Source of the DNA: Bretschneidera sinensis
Lineage: Eukaryota; Streptophyta; Magnoliopsida; Brassicales; Akaniaceae
Reading direction: 5' to 3'
NCBI GenBank assembly: GCA_023935145.1
Contig: CM043702.1
Location: 54,514,501 to 54,578,500, forward strand
DNA: 64,000 nt
Position 1 is the first letter of the stretch. Every line of letters begins with the position of its first letter. The notes below the pieces were generated by a model. The model had not been told where the DNA came from, did no database searches, and saw nothing but the letters and a program-made list of their open reading frames with translations. Below, piece after piece: positions 20,141 to 33,000 of this stretch. Position numbers and translations under genes: made by a program.

Positions 20141-22235
20141 ATGTCTTCAATAGATAGTTACCGAGATAGGCTTGGTAGTAGTAGAAGTAGTAGCAATAGT
20201 AGTAGCAGTACTTCCTCTAAGGAGACAGGGTCGAACACATCTTTTTTCAAGAGTGAGACATTGGGAAGAGCCGAGGTCAGAGAGGACCTTTAGCTATGGT
20301 GCCCTACATACCTGTGGTGGAGAAGTATGGAGGGGACTCCTCCTCTGATGATGTGGATACGGCCTTACCGGATATTAGAAAGGCTATGGCTATTAAGGAG
20401 AAGGAACAGTGAGAGTTTACCATGAATGCTGTTCCCAGGCAGCTCAGGGAAAAGGATCTCGAGGTGATCTTAAAGATATATCGCATTCTTGGTGAATATG
20501 TCCTTAGGTTAGCTAGGGTAGGGGAGATGGCTTGTGACGTCTTACTGAGTCGCACACCCTATGAGTTGTGTGTGTACGAACAACACATGAAGGTCAGGAT
20601 GTGTTTCTTTCTGCACCGTGCTTTGGTATTTCGACGTGGCATTATGTTAGTTAGTATTGAACTCGATAAGGTTGATAATGGCGTTTATCTTTATCTACTC
20701 AGAAGTTGGGGGATTGATGAACCTCGACGTGTTCAAGGCCCATTTCCAAATAAGTAAACACGGCCAGACTGGATGGGTCATTATCAGTACTTGGGCGAAG
20801 AAGAGACTACTGAAGAAGACGCCATCTTCAATCAAAAGATGGAAGAAGTCTTTCTTTTTCATCCGGAGAGGAAGTGACTTCGGCGTTCTACTCTCGTGGA
20901 ATTTGGATCGGGCGGGGAAATGCAAGAAGCCGAGCCTTCTTCATCATGAGTAAAAGATTGTGAATGTTATGGTTGTCGTGCCCTTAGACATGGAGGTCCT
21001 TTACGATATTGAGGAATTGATGAGGCGCGGTCTCTGCCCCCCATGGCCCGAATCCTCTATAAAGAGTGGTAACTTCGTGTCCGCCTTTTAGACTTGCTAT
21101 TATTTTGTCACTATATTGATTTATGTCATTCCTTTACCTTTTACTTTCAAACTTATGTTTTTTTTTATTGTCTTAGGTAGAGATGGAGGCGACCACTAAG
21201 GCTAAAGAGTGAGCCAAGAGACTTACCCTGGAGCAGAGAAAGGCTGCTCAAGAGGAGAAGCAGTCAACTTTCAGGTATGGGGCCATGAAGAGGCCTCGGG
21301 CTCCTTCTCCCACTCTTATCGACTTGGAGAGTCCTCCTAGGCGCTCTCACGATCTGGAGGCTGTTTCGATTTCCTCTACTACCTCGACCTCGTCTTGAGG
21401 TGCTGTCGTTGGGCCGACGATCTTCGCTCCTAACTGGGGCTTGAAAGTCGACGACTGGGCCCCCGGGTGATGCGAGAACACTTGATCATAGGGGTCCCTT
21501 CTCGTGACATGCTGGAGCTGTCTTGGAGGCCCATCGAGGCTCTCTGTTCTACGGCTGAGGCCTTTGGATCTCAGGTATAAAACCCCATTCTTTTACTTTC
21601 TCTCTTTTTTTACTTACTTTTTAATATGGTGACTAACAATTTCTTGTTTGGTTACAGGTGGGCATCCTTTTGGCAGTCATTTCCCGCCGCTGCATGGACA
21701 CGACCGAGAGGTTGAGTCGAGCACAGCACAGGTTGGATGAGAGTATCGAGCTCGTTCGCCAGCTGTAGGTGTTGCTAGATGTGGCCAACCAAGCCAGAGC
21801 TGAGGCCGTCCAAGAGAGGGACGTTGCCATCTTGGCGGGGTAGTGGCTCAGAAAGGAAGCTGAGGATCTTATCTAGGTAGCCGTGGAGGACACTTTGGAT
21901 GCTTTTCGGGATTCTGCCTCATACCAGATAGCGATCGAGGAGGAGGGTGGCCTGCAATACCTTGAGGGCTTTTTAGAAGCCAAGAAGAGGGTCAAGGTTC
22001 TTCATCCTGAGACTGATTTTTCGGCTTTCGACTTGCTGGGCCTTCTAGAGGATAAGGAGGTGGCTGCGGTTGAGGTCGAGGTTGGAGTTCCTACTGGTGA
22101 GGAGGAGCCAGCTACTCAGCCGGACGTTGAGGCTGAGGGAGAGGCTGCCCCATTAGGGTTTAGACTAGGTTTTTTGTTTTTCTCTTGTAATTTAGGGTCG
22201 TTAGTGCCTTTTTGTAAGTTTTTGGAACTTTGTTA
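20141..22235 (+). pseudogene. Antisense extra ORF of Tat element (gypsy-type transposon protein family)
   Basis: ATG at 20141 opens a serine-rich N-terminus (SSRSSSNSSSST), followed in shifted frames by LREKDLEVILKIYRILGEYVLRL (20422-20757) and SSIKRWKKSFFFIRRGSDFG (about 20820-20880). This is the 'putative gypsy type transposon' domain seen in extra ORFs of Tat elements. A basic linker (21180-21400), a helix-rich segment and a C-terminal piece (21883-22235, DSASYQIAIEEEGGLQYLEG, acidic tail) follow. Two introns fit the family pattern: one ending TCTTAG near 21177, another 21572-21657 (GTATAAA...TTACAG). Several stops (20290, 20410, 21210, 21396) show it is dead. Its function is unknown in any family member. 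Confidence 0.7.
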
Positions 22236-22350
22236 ATGAAACTTTTGGCTCTACTTTTCAAATTGTTTGTTTTTTTATTGCATCTGTTCTTTCATCATTA
22301 TAATTTTTAGCTAACCGAACTTCTTTCATTATTCATACCCGAGATGCAAG

Positions 22351-25300
22351 CTATTGGCATAATCGTCGGAGGTTTTTAGTGTTCCAAGTGCGAGGAACGG
22401 GTTTTCCATTTAGTTCCTCGAGCTCGAAGGTGCTGGGTCGGTATATCCTCTTGATGCGATATGGACCTTCCAAGTTTGGGGTCAACTTTCCTATCTCTTG
22501 TGGGTGGGATACTTCATTTTTTCGCAGGATGAGGTCATGCAACTAAAAGCTTCTGCCTCAGACCCGAGAGTTATAATATCCGATGGTTCTCTGTTGATAG
22601 GCGATTAGTCGAATCTGGACCTTATCTCGAGCTTCATTGAAGAGATCGATATTCATCCATAGAGCTTCATCATTGCTATCATTTTTGAAATGTTGTACTC
22701 GTAGTGAGGGCACCCCCATCTCCAAGGGGATGACCACTTCAGAACCGTAGGCTATGAAGAAGGAGGTTTCTCCAGTAGGTGGTCGGGCGGTGGTTCGATA
22801 TGCCTAAAGCACGTTCGGTAAGTGGTTGGTCCACTATCTGTCTACCTCGTCTAACCTTCTTTGATGCTTTGCAAAAGCATTCTATTGGTTACTTCGGGTT
22901 GCCCATTGGCTTGTGGATACCAGATGGAAGAGAAGTGGTGCTCGATGTGCAGTTCATCCTAGAATACCTTGAATCGAGTGCTATCGAATTTTTTGTCGTT
23001 GTCTGTTATTAGTATTCGAGGAATGCCAAAACGACATTCTATGGACTTCTAGACGAAGCCCCGAGCCTAGTTGTTAGTTATACTGGCCAGTGGTTTGGCT
23101 TCTACCCACTTAGTGAAGTAGTCTATTGCCACAATGAGGTACTTTCGTTGGCTGGGTGCTCCGGTAAAAGGGCCGAGAAGATCCATCCCCTACATGGCAA
23201 AGAGGAGCAGGCTAGTGATCGAAGTGAGGGATTTTTCGGTCGACGGGAGATGGTGGAGTACTATTGACAACTCTTGCACTTTTTCACCAATTCAATGGCT
23301 TCTTTTCGCATGCCGGGGCAGTAGTAACCTTGATGAAGATTTTTGAGGGCTAGGGCTCGGCTTCCAAGGTGGTTTCAGCAGACTCCTTTATGAACTTCCC
23401 AGAGGGCATAGTCGGCCTCAGTTGGGCTTAGGCACTCTAGGTAGGGTATTGTCAGACCTCTTTTGTATAACTGATCATCTATGACCGTGTATCGCGATGC
23501 TCGAGATATGACTTTTCTAGCTTCATTTCTTTTATCTGGGAGCTGGCCGTCTCGTAAATACCGGAGGATGGGGTCAACCCAAGTCTCTACACTGGTCACA
23601 GATAGTATAGTGATCTCTTCGATATTTGGTACAACGAGTGTTTCAAGAAAGACTGCCCGCGTGGATTCAGGCTGTCGAAAGGAGGGGAGTCGAGCTAAGG
23701 AATCAGCCTTTGAATTTTTTGCCCGGGGGATTAAGCTTATCCGAAACACTTTAAATTTGACGACAAGTTCTTTGGCTTTCTCTAGGTAACGGGCGATCTT
23801 CTCTCTTTGAGCTTCAAATTCCCCATTGACCTGGTTTACCACAAACTGTGAGTCAATGTAAGCGTCTAGGGCCTCAACGGATAGTATTCTGGCTACTTTC
23901 ATTATGGTCAATAACGCCTCATACTTGGCTTCGTTGTTTGAAGCGCTAAACCTGAATCTTAAGGCATACTCAACAATGAAACCGTCTGGGCCAAACATGA
24001 TGAGTCCGACATCGCTTTTGATGCTGTTAGAAGATTCGTCGATGTGGAAGGTCTATTGAGGGGCTAGTCCGATCGTGTAGAGAGCCGGGGTAGGATCTAT
24101 CTAGTTTTGGAGAGTGGTATCAACAATAAAGTCGGCTAGGGCCTGGGCTTTGATGGCGTTGTGAGGACAGTACCAGATGTCGAACTCTCCGAGCTCTACG
24201 GACCATTTGACCATCCTTCCGGAGATATCCGGCTTATAGAGCACTTGTCGGAGAGGTTGGTCTATTAAGAGGACGATTGTGTGCACTTGAAAGTACAGTC
24301 GGAGTTTGTGGGCTATGACCAGGAGGGCATACACCATCTTTTCCACAAGGAGGTACCTTGTTTCTACATCATGGAGGATCTTGCTTACATAGTATACGGG
24401 CCTTTGGACACCTGCCTCCTCTCGAATTAGAACGGAGGCCACCACTTCATGTCCGATTGAAAGGTAGAGAAAGAGTTCTTCGCTGGTGACAGGCTTGGTA
24501 AGGAGGGGGTGAGCCCAAATACTCTTTTTGTTCATCGAATGCCTTCTGACAATCTTCAGTCCAGACAAAGTCCTTCGCTTTCCTGATGGCCTTGAAGAAG
24601 GGGAGGCATTTTTCGTGGATTTCGACATGAATCGATTTAGAGCAACTATCCGTCTAGTAAGTCGTTGGACTTCCCTCATTATCTGGGGTGGGCTCATGCC
24701 GAAGAGGGTCTCTATTTTTTTAGGATTTGCCTCTATGCCCCTTTGGGTTACCATGAAGCTAAGGAACTTCCCCCCGGTAAACCCAAAGGCGCACTTCGCA
24801 GGGTTCAGCTTCATCCGATGGTGCTGAAGAACTTCGAATGCTTTTTTTAGGTTGACTTCATGGTCCCTGGCCCTGATGCTTTTTACCAGTATATCATCCA
24901 CGTAGACTTCTATGTTTCTGCCTTTCTGCTCCCGGAAGATTTTGTTTACCAATCTTTGGTAGGTTGCCCCAGCGTTATTTAGACCGAAAGGCATGACTTT
25001 ATAACAGTATAATCCTTGCCCGGTGATGAAGGATTTTTTCTCTTTGTCAGACCTGTATATAAGAGTTGGTTGTAACTGGAGTATGCATCCATGAAGGTTA
25101 GAAATTCGTGCCCTGACGTCGCGTCGACGAGCTAGTTGATTCGTGGCAGAAGGAAGCTGTCTTTTGGGCAGGCTTTATTCAGGTTCGTGAAATTGATGCA
25201 GATTCACCACTTGCCATTGGCTTTCTTTATCATCACCACGTCAAACACCTAATTCGGGTAGTCTGTTTCTCAGATGAAATTGGCTGCTAGTAGTTTTTCT

Positions 25301-25538
25301 ACCTCGGCCTTGATAGCGACTTGTCATTTGTGAGCGAACGATCTCTTCTTCTGGATGACTAGCTTCTAGTTTGGGTCCGTATTCAACCAGTGCACTATTA
25401 CTTCTGGGTTGATTCCTGGCATGTCTGTGGCTGACTAGGCGAAAAGATCCTGATTCTTTTGGAGGAGGGCTAGTAAGGATTGCCTAAGGGCTTCGGGGAG
25501 GTTGGAGCCGATCTAGATGATTCGGGAGGTATCCTCAC
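22351..25538 (-). pseudogene. Tat-1 pol remnant: RT, RNase H, integrase
   Basis: On the minus strand: the RT start region (about 25440-25000, DMPGINPEVIVHWL, NKACPKDSF, SGHEFLTFMDAYS), RT proper (24101-24994, MPFGLNNAGATYQRLVNKIF, VYVDDILVKS), RNase H plus the zinc-binding integrase start (23375-23998, SNNEAKYEALL, AYIDSQFVVNQV, ADSLARL), integrase core (about 23370-22560, AYRTTARPPTGETSF) and C-terminus (22351-22542, GPYRIKRIYRPSTFELEEL). Stops and frameshifts occur throughout. Many family residues are changed by G-to-A or C-to-T. The frame is cut at 25538 in the segment before RT. Confidence 0.88.
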
Positions 25539-27603
25539 TGTAACGACCCATCCCGGGTTGGTCACCCCCGAGGCAGTATTGTTACATTTTGAAAATCCCC
25601 GCACGAAACATATATGCAAAAAAAAAAAAAAAAAGTAACACCAACATAAATTTTTTTCATTAATCCTCAACCCTCAACAAAGGAGATACATCAATTTGAT
25701 CTTAACTTTAACATTATATACAACGTAAAATGCATGAATATTTACAAATAAATTTTTATTTTATTTTCTCATTAGTCTGAGGATGTGGACACGTATGTGA
25801 CTTACAGATAATGATTTCGTTTGAACCTCAACTCACCAAATTATTTGTCCTTCCTGCTACCTGAAATCATTGCATAATAAGGGGTGAGCTTCACAAGCTC
25901 AGTGAATTAAATTTACTAGAAGTATTCAATTTGTATAAATGGTTTTTCAATATTTAATCATTTATATCTCATACAACTTGATAATAGCATTCTACTATCA
26001 CTACACATATCATGAGTCCCATTCTCTATCAATCTCTTCTTCTTATTTATTGGTTCACCTTAAGACCATCAATTATCTCATAATTATCTCGTAATGAGGT
26101 TCACAATATAAAATCTATCATTTAGATGGTTCTTATCATATCATACTTCTATGTTTCTTTCTCAACATAACTGTCTCTCTATGAGACTCATTCATCTATA
26201 AATAAATGTACAATAACAAACAACACTTCAGCATTTCAGTAATACAATCAATGTTTAAAACAGATGCAATGCGTGATATTATTAGGGAACGTCTTCCCAC
26301 ATGTCGACATGTTTTAATCTTAGACCGGTCCCCTCTCGATTTTTTTATTTCCAACATATACCGACTGTCACGATATTTATTTCCAGCATATACCAGCTGT
26401 CATGGTTTTCATTTATTTTCAGGATATACCGGCTGTCACGGTTTTCCCTTATTTCCAGTATATACTGACTGTCACGGTTTTTCAATTAGACTGGCCCCCT
26501 CCTGGTTCTTTTATTTCTTGCATATGCATATAAACAATGATATGAAATATGCATATGAACAATAACATAAAAACAAACATGAATTCAAATATTTAAATTA
26601 GTTATCCTGATTATTCTCAAATTATTATTTGAAAAATTTCACTAAATTCTTCTCCTCATAAATCACATCAAATCATCAATCATAGCTTGTCAAGATCCAC
26701 TAAATTTCTTCTTCTCATAAATCGTATCAAAACATCAACCATAACTCATCAAGAATTTCACTTATCGTTTTTATTATTAAATTAACTAATTATTTCAAAA
26801 ATGTTATTTCTCATAAAATAATTCTCTACACATCCACTATTCCTATCACACCTATCAACCAATTTTCATCTATCACCAAAGCATAAGTTAATAATTTATT
26901 CTAGTATTATCACTAGATATTTCGTATTTATCTTGATTACTTAAAGTAAATCTAATTCACCACGTAGCACTTAGAGCTACCTGTGGATCGCCTCATTGCC
27001 TTTCCTGCTCCTCTCACCAATTTCTCCCGGTTGCTGATCGTCAGCACCTGACATAATATTTATATTAAAATTTCTAATTTATTCTTCAATTCTTCTATAA
27101 TTCATATCCTTTGAAAATTCCCACTTTGGATTATGGGAAATTTCATGTATGCTAAATTTTTAAAAATAAATTTCACATTATTAACTTCTGTTTTTCTTAG
27201 AGCTTCCGGTGACTCTCTATAAAATTCTCTCGTAAGCCCCTTCAAAAATTTGCTCTTTCAACCTTTCTTTCGGTCCCCATGTGTTTAAAGAAATAGAGTA
27301 ATTTGAAATGAGGAAATGAGAAAACCAAACAGGATTTGGTAAGTAGTGAATAAATAAAAGAAAAACTATATATATATATACACGCACACACACTCATTGT
27401 TGCAAAATCCTTGTGTCTTGCATGCACAATGCATCCAAGGCAAAGGCTACACCTGGGCGTCCAGGTGTAGCCACCTTTTTTTCTTTTCAAAATAATTATT
27501 TTATTAAAATAATAAACCTTTCACGTATATATTATTTTATTTTAATTCTATATCATATTTATCAAATTACTTCTTTACCCAGCCCTAGCTTCATAAGATA
27601 TTA
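25539..27603 (-). repeat. Chromovirus LTR copy A, right end truncated
   Basis: Plus-strand start TGTAACGACCCATCCCGGG equals the end of the minus-oriented chromovirus LTRs found at 34276 and 41225, and the body shares their landmarks (GAGCTTCACAAGCTC, GTCTC...GAGAC, ACCGG repeats, the 27445-27472 palindrome). The far end should read TATTACA but the match fades after ACTTCTTTACCC at about 27580. No Tat sequence resumes afterwards, and the flanking CTCAC (25534-25538) has no partner. It is a truncated LTR, not a clean solo LTR. Confidence 0.75.
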
Positions 27604-27923
27604 GTAGGTCTGCAGGTCATCATATTCTTATGTGAGGCTTGTTGTAATTCATAAGATATGATGTTAATTTAGTGCATTTGTATGCTAACTTTTTTGCCTT
27701 ACCCATGGCCTCTTAGTTATTTACTTGTAACGGGTTAGTATTCACTTATTTATTTCTATAGGCCTTCAATTTATTCAGTGACTCGTACTATATTTCACAT
27801 TTTTGACTTCTTCATGCTATCAGACTATATATTTTAATTATAAATTTTTTGTTCTTTATCAACACACAGACATTAGCTAACTTTAAGCCGGAAGCAATCG
27901 TGATCATTTAGGATTTGATTTAT
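27604..27923. other. Old host-like sequence left of the outer chromovirus
   Basis: About 320 AT-rich bases without coding resemblance. Before the chromovirus insertion they would have joined sequence starting at 45731. Confidence 0.45.
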
Positions 27924-27928
27924 GTTAT

Positions 27929-30012
27929 TGTAACGATTCATTTCGGATTGGTCACTCTCGAAATAGTGTCGTCACGTTTTGAAATCCCAGTACAACATAT
28001 ATATGTAACAATATAAAAACATACATCAACTGAATGTATATATATCTATACACCAATCATCAACCCTCAACAGGGGAGTTATATTATTAAAATTTCAACT
28101 AAAATAATATATACAACATATGATGCATGAATATTTACAAATATTTTTTTTCATTAGTCTAAGGATGTGGACCACGTGGCTTATAGATAATGACTTAGTC
28201 TGAATCTCAACTCACAAATCTATCTGTCATGCCTGCTACCTGAAATTATTTGACAATGAGTAGTGAGCTCCACAAGCTCAGTAAATTAAATTTACTAAAA
28301 GTACTTAATTATATACTTCTAGTCACATCTTATAATTCAATCTTTTCTAATTTACCAATATAAATCATCTGTTTCTTCAAAGATAGTAATTCAATCTTTC
28401 AAATAATCTTCCCATAATCATTCATCTATTATCTCATATAAATCAATAATAACATCCTATTATAATTTCAACCATTTATCAATCTCATGTTAAATTAATC
28501 ATCAAACATATCAATTTTTCTTCTCATATATTTAATAATCTTGAGATTATCAATTTAACATCATTATTTACCTTGTTATAAGGTTCATAACATATAATCA
28601 ATCAATCAAATAAATTTTTATCATATCATATTGTTATATTTCTTTCTCATCATACCTGTCTCTCTGTGAGACTCATTTGTCTATCGATAAATTCACAATC
28701 AAGAATAATGCTTTAGCATCTCAAACAATAATAATTAATATTTAAAACAAATGCAATGCATGAATTTAAATTATCAGATCATTTCATATTATCATCTGGA
28801 AATGTTTTCCCACATGTCGACATATTTCAGCTTAGACCGACTACCTTCCCAGTTCTTTATTTTCAGTTAGACCGGCTACCTTCACTGTTATTTTATTTTT
28901 AATTAAACCGGCTGTCTTCCCTGTTCTTTTATTTTCATTTAGACCGGCTATCTTTCCGGTTCTTTTATTTTTATTTAGACCGACTGCCTTCCCAATTCTT
29001 TTTATTTCATGAATATGAACAATAATATGAAAACACTACTTCCCTGGTATTTTATTTTGTGCATATAAGCAATAATATGAAAACAAGCATACATTCAAGC
29101 ATTCAATTCTCAAAATTATTATTTTTATCATATTCATTAAATTATCTCATCATATATCATATCAAATTATTAATCATAGTTTGTCAAGAATTTCGTTTAT
29201 CATTTCATTATATATTTCATCAACTCATTATTTCATTAATATTACTTCTCATATAATAAATTTTGAACATATGAATTATTCATATAATATCAATCAATCA
29301 ACTTTAATATATCATCCAATCATTGTAGTTCAATAATTAATTCACATATCATCACTTTATATTTCATATTTATCTCGATTCTAAAAATAAATCTAACTCA
29401 CCACATGGCGGTTTAAAGCTACCCGTGGATCACATTCTTGCATTTCCTACTATTTTCAGCAATTTTACTTGATTGCTAATCGTCAACACCTTTTGTTTTT
29501 CTTAAAGCTTCCCTTGAATCTCTTTAAAATTCTCTCGTAAATTTCTTCAAAATTTCAATCTTTCAACTTTTCTTTGAGTCCCCATGTGCTTAAAGAAAGA
29601 GAATAATTTGAATTAAAGAAAGAAGAAAACCAAACAAGATTTGGTAAGAAGAAAATTAAAACAAAAAAAGAAACAAAAACTACATTTAATCCCAGCCACC
29701 GTTTTAGTACAGTTGGTGTCAAACATGCATTACTTTGCATGCTTTATTGACAACACCTGGACATCCAGGTGTTGTCCCACGCCTTTTCTTTTTCTTTTTC
29801 TTTTTCTTTTTTCCTTTTTCTTTTTCTTCTTTTCTCACCAAATGTCTATGCCCTTTTTTTGTCCCCAAACGTCCAGGTATTTTTTTTTGTTTTAAAAGAA
29901 TTATGTTATTCAATAATAAATCTTTCATATATATATATATATATTATTTTAATTTCACGTAATATCTATCAAATTACTTCTTTACCCTTACTTTAAGAAG
30001 ACAGATATTACA
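27929..30012 (-). repeat. 3' LTR of the outer chromovirus (copy B)
   Basis: 2084 bases, TGTAACGATTC...GATATTACA. It is closest by eye to copy E at 43558, as expected for the same element: both share a CATCAACTGAA...GTATATATAT stretch lacking in copies A, C and D. It contains five ACCGG/CCGGT units (28840-29010) and a perfect hairpin with 13-bp arms (29749-29776). Confidence 0.93.
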
Positions 30013-33000
30013 ATTTTACCCGCCTTATAAAAATTTCGTCCATGAAATTTTCTTACCTAATTCATGAAAAAGCTGGGGGTACGCTTTCCTCATTCTTGCC
30101 TCATGCTCTAATGTGATTTCTTTAACATCTTTATTCTGCCACATAACTTGAACTAATGGAATTACTTTATTACATAAGACTTGTTCTTTTCAGTCTAAAA
30201 TTCTCACTAATACTTGTATAAAAGTTAAATCTTCCTAAAGTTCTATAACCTGACTCAGAATACTATGTGATTCATCATGTAAACACTTTCTCAAAAGTGA
30301 AACATGAAACATATTATGTAACTGCTTTAACTCTGGAGGCCAATCAAATATGTATGCTACTAGTCCAACTCCCTTAATCACCTCATATGGCCCCACAAAT
30401 CTCGGACTCAACTTTCCCTTCTTTTTAAACCTCAATACACTCTTCCGTAGAGATATTTTCAAAAATACCCAGTCACCAACCTAAACCTCAAGAGGTCGTC
30501 TTTTATTATCAGTATATCCTTTATGTCTGTTCTGTGTTGCTATAAGATTCTTTCTAACTAGTCTGATCATCTCAGTATTCAAATCTATCATTTTTTGTCC
30601 AAATATCTTTCTTTCTCCAACTTCTTCCCAACATACTAAAGTTCTACACCTTCTGCCATATAAATGTCTCAAATGGTATCATCCCAGCTTGATACTAATT
30701 ATTATAAGCAAATTCAATTAAGGGTAAATAAGAATTGGAACTCATTGAGAAACTTATCACACTAGCTCTCAACACGTCTTCTAGTACTCAAATAATCATC
30801 TTTGCTTACTCATCTGTTTGAGGATGAAAAGCAGTACTAAACTATAACTGCAGTACAAAATCGTGTGCTTATCTCAATATCTCATTTTTCAACTCAGTAT
30901 CATTGGGAATACAAATCCTATGTCCCAATACCAACATACCATTATACGAAATTCTAAATTCAGTCTGTTTTCCACTCAACATTTCTTGCTTAGTCTTCTC
31001 TATCTTTCATCTCTATTTTGCATTTCTAACAACTATTCTACAATGAATGATTGTACAACCATGTTTGCCAACAATACTCCTCTATCATTAATATCCAAAT
31101 ACATTCTCATTTCCCTCAACTCTATCATCAGATTCACATCATGGCTTTCTATAGCAGCTGACCTTTCTATAGATTTTCTACTTAATACATCAGCTACCAC
31201 ATTTTCCTTCCTTAGATGGTAATAAATCATATAATCATAATCACTAATCAACTCCATCCAATGCCACTGCCTCAAATTTAACTCTTTTTGAGTAGATAAG
31301 TATGTCAAATTCTTATGATTTATAAATATCCCACAAGTGACTTCATAGAGATGATATCTCCAAATCTTCAAACCAAACACTATGGCGACCAACTCTAAGT
31401 CATGGGTCGGGTAATTTCTTTCATGATTCCTCTATTGCCTAGAAGCATATGCCATTACATTCCCATGTTGCATCAACACACATCCCAACTCTTGATGGGA
31501 TGTATCAATATACACCATATATCCTTCATCACCAAAAAAAAGCGCCAATACTAGAGTTGTAGTCAATTTCTCATTCAACAACTAAAAACTATTCTCATAC
31601 TTCGTAGACCATACAAACTTCACCTCTTTCCTGGCCAATCTAGTCAAAGATGTAACAATCGAAGAAAGTTCTGAATGAATCTTCTGTAATAATCGGCCAA
31701 TCCCAGTAAGCTTTTAATCTTAGTCACATTAGTTTGTCTCTCCTAACTGAACACTACCTCTACCTCCTGTGTGTCAATTGCTATACCATCTCCAGATACT
31801 ACATGCCTTAAGAAAGTTACTCCATTCAACCAAACTCACATTTAGAAAATATAGCATATAATCTCTCTTTTCTCAAAATCTCCAACACAATTTCTAAATG
31901 TTTTACATGTTATTTCTTAATTTTAGAATACACCAAGATGTCATCAATGAACCCAACCACAAAATTATCAAGAAATAGTTTAAATATTTTATTCATCAAG
32001 TTCATGAATGTTTTTGGAGCATTAGTCAACCAAAATTGAATAATAAGAAACTCATGACCATAACGTGTCCTAAAAGCAGTCTTAGGCATGTCTCCCTCCT
32101 TTATTCTTAACTGGTGATAACCTAATCTCAAGTTTATCTTTGAAAACACCCTCGCTCTCTACAACAGTTCAAACAACTCATCTATGCTGGACAAAGGATA
32201 TTTGTTTTTAATAGTGATCTTATTCAGCTGTTATAGTCTATACACAATCTCATCATTCTATATTTCTTCTTTACAAACAATATAGAGGCTCCCAATGGTG
32301 ACACACTTGGTCGAATAAATTTTTTATCTAACAACTCTTGAAGTCAAATTTTCAACTCTCTCAACTTAGTGGGCACCATTCTATAGGGTGCTATAGATAT
32401 ATGTGATGAACTTGGTATCACATCAATAGAGAATTTAATCTCTTCACTAGGAGGCAACCTAGAGAACTCATCAAGAAATACATTAGAAAAATCTTTCACT
32501 ACTAAGATTTTTTCTAGTTCTCTACTATCATTTCTAAACTCCACTATATATGCCAAATACGCCTCACATCATTTCGTTGACCATTTACTAGTAGTCATAG
32601 CAAAATAAGATAGTTCAAGAGTATCTTTCGTTCTCCCTGAAATTAAATTCCTCTTGTCCATATCCTAAACACTACATTCTTTCTGGAACAATCAACCCAA
32701 GCGTAATACATTGACAACCAATTCATTCCCAAAATCAAATGAAAATCTATCATATTCAAATATAATAAATCAACTTCAAATTCAAATTCTTTATCATTGA
32801 TACGAATCACATAACCCTTATAAACATTTATGATTATCATTCTATCTCTAGTGGGAACTTCAACAATAATATTATGCATCATATGACTAATACAAGCATA
32901 AATAGATTTCACATAAACACTGGATGCAAAAGAATGAGTTGCACCAGGATCAATCAACAATCTAGCAAGTCTATTAAGAATAGATACCATACCCATAACA

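Larger units (their letters stand above)
17583..25538 (-). mobile_element. Ty3/gypsy Tat-lineage element, 3' part (Tat-1)
   Basis: Reading on the minus strand from 25538 downward: RT, RNase H, integrase, an antisense extra ORF (sense on +), a tandem-repeat region, a purine-rich tract and an LTR. A minus-strand pol followed by an oppositely oriented extra ORF and a repetitive 3' region is characteristic of Tat-lineage (Tat/Ogre/Grande-like) elements. The 5' part is missing because a chromovirus LTR abuts at 25539. The gag-bearing Tat piece at 54591-57832 overlaps it in homologous pol sequence and so belongs to a different copy. Confidence 0.82.

Noticed and set aside
29641..29996. Phenylalanine-rich frames near 29.7-30.0 kb
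   Set aside because: They are translations of a CTTTTT tract inside LTR copy B.
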